Shown here: one piece after another, positions 26,180 through 33,815 of the stretch
Layout of the letters: every line of letters begins with the position of its first letter
Numbering within the stretch: the stretch's first letter is position 1
Source of the DNA: Elusimicrobiota bacterium
GTDB taxonomy: Bacteria; Elusimicrobiota; Elusimicrobia; FEN-1173
Assembly: GCA_016706425.1 (NCBI GenBank)
Contig: JADJJR010000001.1
Span: 1,054,001 to 1,118,000, forward strand
DNA length: 64,000 nucleotides
Reading direction: 5' to 3'
Translations under genes and position numbers: made by a program
Notes under the pieces: generated by a model
Told to the model about the DNA's origin: nothing
What the model saw: the letters and a program-made list of their open reading frames with translations, nothing else
Database searches by the model: none

Positions 26180-26213
26180 GTCCCTTTTCTTTGCGCGTCC
26201 AAAGAAAAGGGAC
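26180..26213. repeat. Perfect 13-bp hairpin in the lemA-waaF intergenic region
   Basis: GTCCCTTTTCTTT (26180-26192) and AAAGAAAAGGGAC (26201-26213) are exact inverted copies with an 8-base loop. It lies between two convergent genes, so it may help end transcription on either strand. No T run follows the stem on either side. It could instead be part of the palindromic cluster to its left. Confidence 0.5.
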
Positions 26214-26215
26214 CC

Positions 26216-26241
26216 GGGTCCAGGGCGGAGCGCCTGGGCCC
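26216..26241 (-). terminator. Possible terminator of the heptosyltransferase gene
   Basis: A GC-rich stem (GGGTCCAGGGCG paired with CGCCTGGGCCC, loop GAG) lies six bases past the minus-strand stop at 26247. On the minus strand it is followed after a few bases by the T-rich stretch CCCTTTTCTTT. The stem has one mismatch and one bulge, so efficiency is uncertain. Confidence 0.4.
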
Positions 26242-26246
26242 TCTCT

Positions 26247-27212
26247 TTAAAAAGCCACGCTCGCCAAACCGTCCAACACTTCCCGGACGGTCACCGCCTT
26301 CAAACACATATTCCGTTCGTCGGGCGCTCGGAGACATTCGTTCTTCACACAGGGTACGCAGGGGATTTCCCGGTGTTGAATGACCCGGACGTGGGGGCCG
26401 AAGGGGCTCGTGGCGTGCACGTTGGAGGGCCCCGAGACCACCACGAGGGGCCGATCCACCGCCCAGCCCACGTGCATCAAACCCGATTCGTTGGTGAGGA
26501 GCGCCGCGCAATTTTTCAAAACGCCCGCCAGGGCGGGCAGGGTTGTCTTTCCGCAAAGGTTGCGCACCGGCCGCCGGCAGAGGGATTCCACCCGCGCCGC
26601 GACGGGGGCGTCCTCCGGGGCGCCCAAAAGAACCGCGCCGGCCCAGGACGGGGGCAACCGATTGATCGTCTCCGCAAAGCGCTCCGGATCCCAACGGCGC
26701 GCGGGCGCGCGGCTGCCCGGGGCCACCGCCAAAAGGCGGCCCGTCAGGTCGCCGGCCCACCCCCCGGGCGCGGGGGCCTCCGGGAAATACAAATCCGTCG
26801 ATGGGACTTCCGCCCCTTCCTCGCCGATCAGGGCCAGATAACGCCGCACGTAATGAAAGCGCTCGTCGACGGGCACGGCCCGGGTGAGGAGGAGGCGCCG
26901 GAAATCCGAACTCCAACCGACACGTTCGGGAATGCCCGCGAGACAAGGCGCAAGGGCCGACCCGAAGGAGGGGGGGAGGATGACGGCCCGTTCGTAACGG
27001 CGCTTCTTCAGTTCCCGGGCGGTCGCCCAAGGGGACTCGCCGCGGGGGCTCACCCACACCGCGTCCACGCCGGGAGCGCCCTGGAACACCCCGGCCACCG
27101 ACGGACGGCACAGGACGTCCAGGGCATGCCCTTGCGCGGCCAGGCGGCGGAGGAGCGGCGTGCACATCACCGCGTCGCCCAGCCAATTGGGCGCGCGCAC
27201 AAGGATTTTCAT
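26247..27212 (-). CDS. ADP-heptose:LPS heptosyltransferase family (GT9)
   Basis: A 321-residue GT9 protein. It begins MKILVRAPNWLGDAVMCTPLLRRL, the WaaF start motif. Near residue 160 is APGSRAPARRWDPERFAETI, and TNESGLMHVGWAVDRPLVVVSGPSNVHATSPFGP is the donor-binding region near 240-275. These enzymes add heptose to the lipopolysaccharide inner core. The two adjacent CxxC-like cysteines near the end (PCVPCVKNEC) are common in this branch. It is transcribed opposite to its neighbours. Together with the HAD phosphatase fusion at 53.5 kb it hints at a heptose-containing core. Confidence 0.88.
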   Translation of the reverse strand: MKILVRAPNWLGDAVMCTPLLRRLAAQGHALDVLCRPSVAGVFQGAPGVDAVWVSPRGESPWATARELKKRRYERAVILPPSFGSALAPCLAGIPERVGWSSDFRRLLLTRAVPVDERFHYVRRYLALIGEEGAEVPSTDLYFPEAPAPGGWAGDLTGRLLAVAPGSRAPARRWDPERFAETINRLPPSWAGAVLLGAPEDAPVAARVESLCRRPVRNLCGKTTLPALAGVLKNCAALLTNESGLMHVGWAVDRPLVVVSGPSNVHATSPFGPHVRVIQHREIPCVPCVKNECLRAPDERNMCLKAVTVREVLDGLASVAF

Positions 27213-27229
27213 GGGCTCATTTTAGCCCA
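27210..27229 (-). promoter_or_regulatory. Leader hairpin overlapping the heptosyltransferase start codon
   Basis: On the minus strand ATGGGCT and AGCCCAT form a 7-bp stem around AAAATG, and the second arm contains part of the ATG start codon. The first arm also reads ATG-GGC-TAA, a two-codon open frame. The structure could limit translation initiation. No clear Shine-Dalgarno sequence is seen. Confidence 0.3.
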
Positions 27230-27299
27230 TTTTATTCCGTTGGGCCCGTTGGACCGGTTCTTTCGACCCATCCGGGGTTCCCACCGATCGGGAGAAGTC

Positions 27300-27328
27300 T
27301 TGGTTTTCCGCCTGGATCTTGCTAGGCT
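27300..27328 (+). promoter_or_regulatory. Weak sigma70-like promoter for the DUF2914 gene
   Basis: TTGGTT (27300-27305) and TAGGCT (27323-27328) are 17 bases apart. Both hexamers deviate from consensus. The position, 30 bases before the ATG with a good AGGGAGG ribosome site, supports it. Confidence 0.4.
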
Positions 27329-27358
27329 AACCCCAACACTCTTTCAGGGAGGCAATCT

Positions 27359-27817
27359 ATGAAGAATAGCGTTTTGGCGGTGTTGGCTGTGACGGCGTTG
27401 GGTTTCGGAGCTCGGGCGGAGGAGATGGCGGCCCCGGTGTCGGTGGCGCCCGAAGTGACGGCGGCCCCGGCGGCAAGTTTGGAGCTTTTGAGCGCCGCGG
27501 TGGGCACCGGCGTGGAAAACCGGGAAATCGTGGGCGAAGGCACGACGTTTGCCGAAGGCCAAGTGGCGTGCCTCACGAAAGTCCAGACGACGGCGGCCCC
27601 GACGACCCTTCACCACGTCTACTCCGTCGACGGGAAAGAAATTAACGACATCGCCCTCAACGTAAATGGGTCCCCCTGGCGGACCTGGAGCCGCAAAACG
27701 GTTTGGCCCGGCGCCTGGAAAGTGGAAATCAAGGACGACGCCGGCGCGGTGTTGAAGTCCATCGACTTCGAAGTCACCGCCGCGGCGGCCGCGATGCCGT
27801 CGGCCCAGCCGCAATAA
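27359..27817 (+). CDS. Secreted DUF2914 domain protein
   Basis: A 152-residue protein with a signal peptide (MKNSVLAVLAVTALGFGARA). The C-terminal half matches DUF2914: FAEGQVACLTKVQTTAAPTTLHHVYSVDGKEI, then LNVNGSPWRTWSRKTVWPGAWKVEIKDDAGAVLKSIDFEV. Alanine-rich linkers flank the domain. The function of the domain is unknown. A strong terminator follows 14 bases after the stop, so it is probably a single-gene transcript. Confidence 0.82.
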   Translation: MKNSVLAVLAVTALGFGARAEEMAAPVSVAPEVTAAPAASLELLSAAVGTGVENREIVGEGTTFAEGQVACLTKVQTTAAPTTLHHVYSVDGKEINDIALNVNGSPWRTWSRKTVWPGAWKVEIKDDAGAVLKSIDFEVTAAAAAMPSAQPQ

Positions 27818-27831
27818 CGACCTCTTCGTGA

Positions 27832-27871
27832 AAACCCCCGGCGGAATTTTCCCCGCCGGGGGTTTGTTTTT
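27832..27871 (+). terminator. Strong intrinsic terminator after the DUF2914 gene
   Basis: AAACCCCCGGCGG (27832-27844) and CCGCCGGGGGTTT (27853-27865) form a perfect 13-bp stem with an 8-base loop, followed by GTTTTT. This is a textbook Rho-independent terminator. It lies immediately before, or inside the 5' end of, the next open frame. Confidence 0.88.
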
Positions 27872-27875
27872 CAGT

Positions 27876-28886
27876 ATGGGGGCGCTTTTGCTTTTGGGGG
27901 CGGGGGCGCAGGCGCGGGCCGCCGAACGCGGGTCCTTCACCTGGTTCCCCGTCGTTTTTTACACGCCCGAGACCCGCGCCGGCCTGGGCGTCGGCGGCGT
28001 CCTCGCGCGTCCCCGCCGCTCCGTCGACAAGTCGATGGACCATCTCTCGTTTTACTCTCTTTACACCGCCCGCGATCAAAAAGCCTTGTATCTATTCCCG
28101 GAAATCTACCGGGGCCCCTGGAAGGCCCGGGCCCTGTTGGGATTCGTGGATTTTCCCGAGGACTATTTCGGTCAAGGGCCCGGCGTGTCGGACACCTCCA
28201 AAGAGTCTTACACGGTGCGGGAAATCCAGGCGCGCCCGACGTTCACCCGGCGGGTCGGGGGAAATTGGCGCGCGGGCGTGACGACGGAGGTTCGGCAGAC
28301 CCGACTGCGTGACATCACCCCCGGCGGGGCCTTGGCCGCGGGGGGCGCGCCGGGCGTCGATGGCGGGGGGATGTGGGGCGCGGGTCCCGCCGTCGAATGG
28401 GACAGCCGGGACAACCTGTTTTCACCCCGCCGCGGCGTTTGGTTTCAAGCCGACGGCCTGATCTACGGGAACTCCTATCCCCACCGCGCTTGGACGCTGG
28501 ACGCCCGGGGGTACCGGCCCGCCGGCAGCGGTGTCTTCGCGGCCCAGGTTGTTTACGCGACGCGGTCCGGGCGCGTTCCGTTTTATGATCTGGCTTTGCT
28601 GGAGGGGTTGCGGGGGGTGCTTTCCAATCAATACCGGGACCGGCGGTCGTTCTATTTTCAGGGGGAATGGCGGGCACGGTTCTCCCCACGGTGGGGCGGG
28701 GTGTTGTTCACCGGGGCCGGTTCCGTTTGGGGGGACCGGGTCCTGGCTTTAAGCCGGTTTCAATCCGCCGGAGGGGCGGGGTTGCGCTACCTCCTCAACG
28801 CCCGTGAAGGAATTTCCCTCCGGCTTGACCTGGGGGTCTCCCGGGGCGAGGTTCGCCCGTACTTCCGCATGCTGGAGGCCTTCTAG
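27876..28886 (+). CDS. Omp85/BamA-type outer-membrane beta-barrel protein
   Basis: A beta-barrel protein without POTRA domains. Features are FTWFPVVFYTPETRAGLGVGG at the mature N-terminus, AGPAVEWDSRDNLFSPRRGVWFQADG, a run of amphipathic strands and the terminal phenylalanine (RPYFRMLEAF). These match the surface-antigen (Omp85) barrel. The ATG at 27876 is chosen because the in-frame GTG at 27828 would place the terminator stem inside the coding sequence. The longer form does, however, give a better signal peptide with an N-terminal lysine, so the start remains open. The last four bases overlap the convergent gene. Confidence 0.72.
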   Translation: MGALLLLGAGAQARAAERGSFTWFPVVFYTPETRAGLGVGGVLARPRRSVDKSMDHLSFYSLYTARDQKALYLFPEIYRGPWKARALLGFVDFPEDYFGQGPGVSDTSKESYTVREIQARPTFTRRVGGNWRAGVTTEVRQTRLRDITPGGALAAGGAPGVDGGGMWGAGPAVEWDSRDNLFSPRRGVWFQADGLIYGNSYPHRAWTLDARGYRPAGSGVFAAQVVYATRSGRVPFYDLALLEGLRGVLSNQYRDRRSFYFQGEWRARFSPRWGGVLFTGAGSVWGDRVLALSRFQSAGGAGLRYLLNAREGISLRLDLGVSRGEVRPYFRMLEAF

Positions 28887-29398
28887 AAAGAGACGGAGAC
28901 GGAAATCTCCGGGTAGCTGGAGGCGCAGTCGTCGGTGAGGGTTTCTTCGCAATTCAGCCGTTTCTCGTAGACGCCGCCCACTCCCGCGTAGGTGTTGGGG
29001 CCCAGGGGCATGTACACCCCGTAACGCGCGCCATAGGACCCCACGTCGTTCGCGCCCTCATAAAACGTGCGGCGATAAAACCCGCCCGCGTAGGGGTAAA
29101 TGACTCCCAATCCTTGGACCACATAACGAAGGCCGGGGGAGACTTTGTAAATAGACGGGTCCTGGCCGAGCCAGACCTCCCCGTCCAGGCCGATTTCGAG
29201 GCCCCCGATGGGGAAATACCCCACCCCCGCCCCCACCACAGTGTAGGTTTTGCCCCCGCTGGATGTTGTCGAAGCGTTTAGGGTGCCCCGGACCCGGCTG
29301 GAGTCAAAAACGGAGGCGGACGCCCCCAGGGAGGCGGCCCGGGTCCCCCCGCTTGTCAAAAGTGTTGCCAAACAAAGGAAAAACGCTGATTTTTTCAT
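28883..29398 (-). CDS. Small secreted outer-membrane beta-barrel-like protein
   Basis: A 171-residue protein with a clear signal peptide (MKKSAFFLCLATLLTSGGTRA). Alternating hydrophobic strands follow (TYTVVGAGVGYFPIGGLEIGLDGEVWLG, LRYVVQGLGVIYPYAGGFYRRTFY, ARYGVYMPLGPNTYAGVGGVYEKRL), ending in a phenylalanine (ISVSVSF). It contains two cysteines near the C-terminus. It looks like an 8-stranded OmpW/OprF-type barrel but no family can be assigned with certainty. Confidence 0.68.
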   Translation of the reverse strand: MKKSAFFLCLATLLTSGGTRAASLGASASVFDSSRVRGTLNASTTSSGGKTYTVVGAGVGYFPIGGLEIGLDGEVWLGQDPSIYKVSPGLRYVVQGLGVIYPYAGGFYRRTFYEGANDVGSYGARYGVYMPLGPNTYAGVGGVYEKRLNCEETLTDDCASSYPEISVSVSF

Positions 29399-29431
29399 AA
29401 AATCCCCTAGGGGTGGTGTCGTTGCTGGCTG

Positions 29432-29461
29432 AGTATACCGAATTTTGTGTTTTTTGGTTAA
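29432..29461 (-). promoter_or_regulatory. Promoter of the small barrel protein gene
   Basis: On the minus strand TTAACC (29461-29456) and TATACT (29437-29432) are 18 bases apart, 33 bases upstream of the ATG at 29398. It is divergent from the smc promoter. Confidence 0.5.
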
Positions 29462-29467
29462 ATTTAC

Positions 29468-29495
29468 TTGACTCCGCCTCGTCCATAGGTAAAAT
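29468..29495 (+). promoter_or_regulatory. Promoter of smc
   Basis: TTGACT (29468-29473) and TAAAAT (29490-29495) are 16 bases apart, close to the sigma70 consensus. They lie 46 bases before the smc ATG. GGTGG at 29531-29535 provides a ribosome binding site. Confidence 0.6.
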
Positions 29496-29541
29496 ATGCG
29501 CCGGCAAGAAACACTATATCAGTGGAAAAAGGTGGTAATAG

Positions 29542-32500
29542 ATGTACTTAAAGCGCCTTGAGATGGTCGGGTTCAAATCCTTTGCGGAACGCACACGCCT
29601 CGATTTCGAGAGCGGGGTCACGGCGATCGTCGGCCCCAACGGCTGCGGCAAGTCCAACGTCGTCGACGCCATCCGCTGGTGCCTGGGGGAGATGAGCGCC
29701 AAATCCCTTCGGTCGAAAGTCCTGCTCGACGTCATTTTCAACGGGGCCGCCAACCGCGCTCCCTCCAATTTGTCCGAAGTGTCCCTCACCTTCGACAATT
29801 CCCAAAACCGCCTGCCCATCGATTACGGCGAAGTCACGGTCACCCGGCGTCTTTTCCGGAGCGGCGAGTCCGAGTATTTCCTCAACAAAACCCAGTGCCG
29901 CTTGAAAGACATCAAAGAGCTTTTCCTCGACACCGGTATCGGCGAAGACGGCTATTCCATCATCGAACAGGGCCGGGTGGAAGCCGTTTTGGCCGCCAAA
30001 CCCGAGGAGCGCCGCGAGCTGTTCGAAGAGGCCGCCGGCGTCGCGAAGTACAAAGCCCGCCGGGAGGAAGCCCTGCGCCGCCTTGAGCGCACCCAGCTCG
30101 ACCTTGACCGCCTGGCGGACGTGATCGTTTTGACCAAAGAACAGATGGACAAAATCGAGGCGGCCGTCCGCAAGGCGCGCAATTTCCAAAAAGCCCAGGA
30201 CAGCCTGAAGGCCCTCGAGATCGCCCACGCCCTTTACGAATCGAAGCAGTTGGAAGAACAAATGGCCGCCATGCGCCAGGCCATGACGGTCATGGAAAAC
30301 GACCTTCACGCCAAGACCACCGCCACCGCGCAAAAAGAAGCTGAACTCACCGACCTGCGCTGGAAGGAAACCCAGATGTCGGAGCGGTTGGTCGAAAGCA
30401 ACCGCACGCTTTCGGAAATCGACGGCGCGATTTCCCTCGCGGAGCAGCGCCAGACCACCGCCCGGGAACGCCAGGCCGAAATCACCCACCGCGACCTCGT
30501 CCTCGACGGCGAAATCGCCCAGGGGGCGACCCGCCGCGCCGAACTGGAAAAGTTGGCGGAGGAGATCCAGTCCGCCCTCGCCCTGGAGGCGGAAACGGCG
30601 CGCCAATCGGCGGACGTGCTCTTGAACGTGGAAACCGCCTACAAAGAAAAATCGACCCGGCTCGACGAGATTCAAAACATCGCCAAACAGGTGCAGGACG
30701 CCCTCTGGAAAAACACCCAGGAGCGGACGAAGTTGAACAACGATTTGGTCGCCCAGCGGTCCCTGGAGTCCCGTCTGGAGATGCAGTTGTCGACGTTGGC
30801 CAAGGACCGGGCGAAGGTGGAGGAGCGCCTCGCGCAATTGAAAGGGGCCCTGGCCCAGGCCGAAACGGAAGCGGCGGAGAACCGCGCCTCCCTCGAACAG
30901 GCCGAAGCGGCCGTCGCTGCCGCCCAGGCGGAAGTGCGCGCCCGCGAAAGCGACGTGGCGTCGGCCCAATCGGCCGCCTCCAAACACCAGGAAGATTTGT
31001 TCCGCGCCCAGGCCCAATTGGACGCGCAGGAGGAATGGGAGTCCTCGGACGTCTACGCCCGGGGCGTTCAGGCCGCCTTGGCGGCCGGTCTGCCGGGCCT
31101 GCACGGGCCCGTGGGGCGCTTGATCTCGGTTTCCACCGCCGACGAGGTGCTGGTGCGCCGCGCTTTGGGCGTGCACGTCAACGACCTCGTGGCCGAATCC
31201 CTCGAGGACGCCCGCGCGGCCCTCGCCCACTTGACCCAAGGCGGACACGGCCGGGCGCGCATTTTGGTCTTGAACCGCCTGCCCCAGGGCGCCGGCCCGC
31301 AGCCGGTGGCCGTTGGCCAGAGGGCGTTGATCGACATGGCGAAGGCGGACGCGCGCTTTGAGCCCGTGGTCCGTTATCTGCTCGGCGGCTGGATTTCCGC
31401 CGACGGCGCCCTTTACGGCGAAGGGGTGGTGGAGGGCGGGGCCGACGGATCGACCGGGCCCATCTTCGACGCCCTCCGTCGGGAAAATTTGCAGAGGGAA
31501 ATCGGCGCGCTGACGGCCGGGTTGGACGAGGCCCAAAAGGCGAAAGTCCGGGCGGGCGAAGCCCGCACCGCCGCCCAGGCGGCCTGGGAAGCGGCCCGCA
31601 AGTCCCTCGAGGGCGCTCGGGTGCGCTCCAACGTCAAAGCCCAGGACCTGGAGCGGTTGTCCGGCCAGGGCGACCTCCACGCCGAAGAATTGGGGTTGAT
31701 CGACGCCGACGCCGTGAAGGCCCGGGCGGAGGAAACGAACGCCCAAACCGCGGCCCAGGTGTTGGAAGCCCAATTGGAGGGCGTGCGGGGCGAGGAGAAC
31801 CGCCTCCGCCTCGAGTGGTCCCAGCTGCAGGAAACGTTGAAATCCCACCAGGCGGAAACCTTCACCGCCTCGTCGGAATTGGCCGTCGCCAAGGAACGCG
31901 CCCACGGCCACGGGGAGCGCCTTCGTTGGAAGGAAAAACAGCGCGCCGACGTGGGCGCGGAGATCCAATCCTTGGCTCTGGCCCTCGACGCGAAGACCCA
32001 GGAGCGATCCGGATCGGCCGACCGGGTGCGCGAGCAAAAGCGCATCGAGGAAGAGACCGACGCCGCCATTCGGGACCTGATCGCCCAGCGCCGATCGGCG
32101 AACGAGGGGCTCGAGACCGTGCACGGCGAGCGACGCGTTTTGGTGGAGGCCCTGGCGGCGTCCCAAAAGGCCCTCGCCGACCTGCGCCAGCAAACCGAGG
32201 AAATGCAGGCTCAGTTGCACGAAAAGAAATTGCAGCACTCCCACGCGGAGTTCCGGCGGGAATCGGTGGAGACCCATCTCAAAGACAAGTATGTGTTGAC
32301 CATCGCGGAGGCGCGGGAGGGGCACCCGACACCGGCCGAGGCGGTGCCCGCCACGGAATTGGAAAAACTGCGCCGCCGGGTGGAGGGCCTGGGCCCGGTC
32401 AACCTGACGGCCCCGGAAGAGCACGCCCAACTGGAGGAGCGCTACAACTTCCTGCTTTCCCAGCAGCAGGACCTCGTGAAGGCCAAAGAGGATCTGTTGA

Positions 32501-33045
32501 GCACCGTCCAAAAAATCAACGCCTCGACCCGCCAGAACTTTAAAGAGACCTTCGACAAGGTGCGCGAGAACTTCCGAACCATCTACGGCCAGTTGTTCCC
32601 GGGCGGCGAGGCCGACGTGCGCTTGACGGACGAGACGGACGTTTTGAACGCCGGCATCGAGATTTACGCCCAACCGCCGGGTAAAAAACTCACCAACATC
32701 ACGCTTCTCTCCGGCGGCGAGAAGGCCCTGACGGCCGTCGCGCTCCTGTTCGCCTTCTTCATGGTGCGCCCCGCGCCCTTCGCCATCCTCGACGAAGTCG
32801 ACGCCCCCCTGGACGAGGCCAACGTCACACGGTTCATCACGTTGATCAAGGCCTTCACGGAGAAATCGCAGTTCATCATGATTTCCCACAACAAGCGCAC
32901 CATGGAAACCGCCGACACGCTGTACGGCGTGACCATGGAGGTGCAGGGCGTCTCGCGCATCCTCTCGGCGCGTCTGAAAACCTTGGAAGATCGCCGCGCG
33001 GCCCAGAGCCCCGAAGCGGTCCTCGCCGCCGGCCAGACCGCGTAA
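29542..33045 (+). CDS. smc: Chromosome segregation protein SMC
   Basis: A 1167-residue SMC ATPase. Walker A is GPNGCGKS at residues 31-38. A first coiled coil covers about 170-490. The hinge is about 500-670 (LPGLHGPVGRLISVSTADEVLVRRALGVHVNDLVAESLEDARAAL). The second coiled coil runs to about 960. The head closes with the signature LLSGGEKALT (1055-1064) and Walker B FAILDEVDAPLDEANV (1080-1095). It organises and segregates the chromosome, normally with ScpA and ScpB, which are not in the window. Length and motif order are normal. Confidence 0.97.
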   Translation: MYLKRLEMVGFKSFAERTRLDFESGVTAIVGPNGCGKSNVVDAIRWCLGEMSAKSLRSKVLLDVIFNGAANRAPSNLSEVSLTFDNSQNRLPIDYGEVTVTRRLFRSGESEYFLNKTQCRLKDIKELFLDTGIGEDGYSIIEQGRVEAVLAAKPEERRELFEEAAGVAKYKARREEALRRLERTQLDLDRLADVIVLTKEQMDKIEAAVRKARNFQKAQDSLKALEIAHALYESKQLEEQMAAMRQAMTVMENDLHAKTTATAQKEAELTDLRWKETQMSERLVESNRTLSEIDGAISLAEQRQTTARERQAEITHRDLVLDGEIAQGATRRAELEKLAEEIQSALALEAETARQSADVLLNVETAYKEKSTRLDEIQNIAKQVQDALWKNTQERTKLNNDLVAQRSLESRLEMQLSTLAKDRAKVEERLAQLKGALAQAETEAAENRASLEQAEAAVAAAQAEVRARESDVASAQSAASKHQEDLFRAQAQLDAQEEWESSDVYARGVQAALAAGLPGLHGPVGRLISVSTADEVLVRRALGVHVNDLVAESLEDARAALAHLTQGGHGRARILVLNRLPQGAGPQPVAVGQRALIDMAKADARFEPVVRYLLGGWISADGALYGEGVVEGGADGSTGPIFDALRRENLQREIGALTAGLDEAQKAKVRAGEARTAAQAAWEAARKSLEGARVRSNVKAQDLERLSGQGDLHAEELGLIDADAVKARAEETNAQTAAQVLEAQLEGVRGEENRLRLEWSQLQETLKSHQAETFTASSELAVAKERAHGHGERLRWKEKQRADVGAEIQSLALALDAKTQERSGSADRVREQKRIEEETDAAIRDLIAQRRSANEGLETVHGERRVLVEALAASQKALADLRQQTEEMQAQLHEKKLQHSHAEFRRESVETHLKDKYVLTIAEAREGHPTPAEAVPATELEKLRRRVEGLGPVNLTAPEEHAQLEERYNFLLSQQQDLVKAKEDLLSTVQKINASTRQNFKETFDKVRENFRTIYGQLFPGGEADVRLTDETDVLNAGIEIYAQPPGKKLTNITLLSGGEKALTAVALLFAFFMVRPAPFAILDEVDAPLDEANVTRFITLIKAFTEKSQFIMISHNKRTMETADTLYGVTMEVQGVSRILSARLKTLEDRRAAQSPEAVLAAGQTA

Positions 33046-33059
33046 TCCGCGCCCCGTTC

Positions 33060-33779
33060 GTGTCGCCCCGCTTTGGTTGCCTGGGGTTCGCCATCGACGA
33101 CCTGTCGAGGGCGGACGTCGTCGCGCGCGCGCGCGCCTGGCGCGCCGAAAGCCTCCCCCGTCAGATCATCACCGCCAACCCCCTTATGCTGATGGCCGCC
33201 CAAAAACACGCCGGCCTGGCCGCCGCGTTTCGCGCGGCGGACCTCGTTGTCGCCGATGGGGCGGGGGTGTTGTGGGCGGCGCGTCGGCGGGGCCGCCGGC
33301 TCGAAAAGATCTCGGGCATCGATTTGATGGACGACCTGTGCGGCGCCGCGGCGGCGGAGGGGGGACGGGTGGGCCTGTTGGGCGCGGCCCCCGGGGTGGC
33401 GGAGGAGGCCGGCGCCGTCCTCGCGCGGCGACATCCGGGTTTGACGGTGGCCCTGGCCTTGGACGGGTACTTCTCGCCCGCGTGCGAGACCGAGGTGGTG
33501 GCCCGCGTGGCCGCCGCCGGCGTGGACACGCTCTTTGTCGCCCTCGACACCCCCCGGCAGGACGATTGGATCCATCGCCATTTGCCGCGCTTGGGCGCGC
33601 GGCTGGTCATGGGGGTGGGGGGAAGTTTTGATGTCCTGTCGGGCCGGCTTCGTCGCGCGCCCCGATGGATGCAAACCATCGGTTTGGAATGGCTGTTCCG
33701 TTTGTCGCAAGAACCCCGCCGTTGGCGGCGCATGACGGCGCTTCCCCGCTTCGTCCTTCAAATCCTGAAAAACACTTGA
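33060..33779 (+). CDS. WecG/TagA/CpsF family glycosyltransferase (GT26)
   Basis: A 239-residue protein starting at GTG. Family motifs are ITANPLMLMAAQ, VVADGAGVLWAARRRGRRLEKISGIDLMDDL (the acceptor-binding region), LFVALDTPRQDDWIHRH, and VMGVGGSFDVLSGRLRRAPRWMQTIGLEWLFRLSQEPRRW. GT26 enzymes add the second sugar, often ManNAc or its uronate, to a polyprenyl-linked GlcNAc. It could act after the WecA-type enzyme encoded at 7978 or after the sugar transferase at 45467. Confidence 0.9.
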   Translation: MSPRFGCLGFAIDDLSRADVVARARAWRAESLPRQIITANPLMLMAAQKHAGLAAAFRAADLVVADGAGVLWAARRRGRRLEKISGIDLMDDLCGAAAAEGGRVGLLGAAPGVAEEAGAVLARRHPGLTVALALDGYFSPACETEVVARVAAAGVDTLFVALDTPRQDDWIHRHLPRLGARLVMGVGGSFDVLSGRLRRAPRWMQTIGLEWLFRLSQEPRRWRRMTALPRFVLQILKNT

Positions 33780-33815
33780 AACCGGTCCGAATCCCTGTTT
33801 AGCTTATAGGGACGT

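Noticed and set aside
29548..32889. A very long antisense open frame (about 1100 codons) opposite smc
   Set aside because: It mirrors the codon bias of smc on the other strand, has repetitive Gly/Leu/Arg-rich composition and no recognisable motif, while smc has every expected motif.
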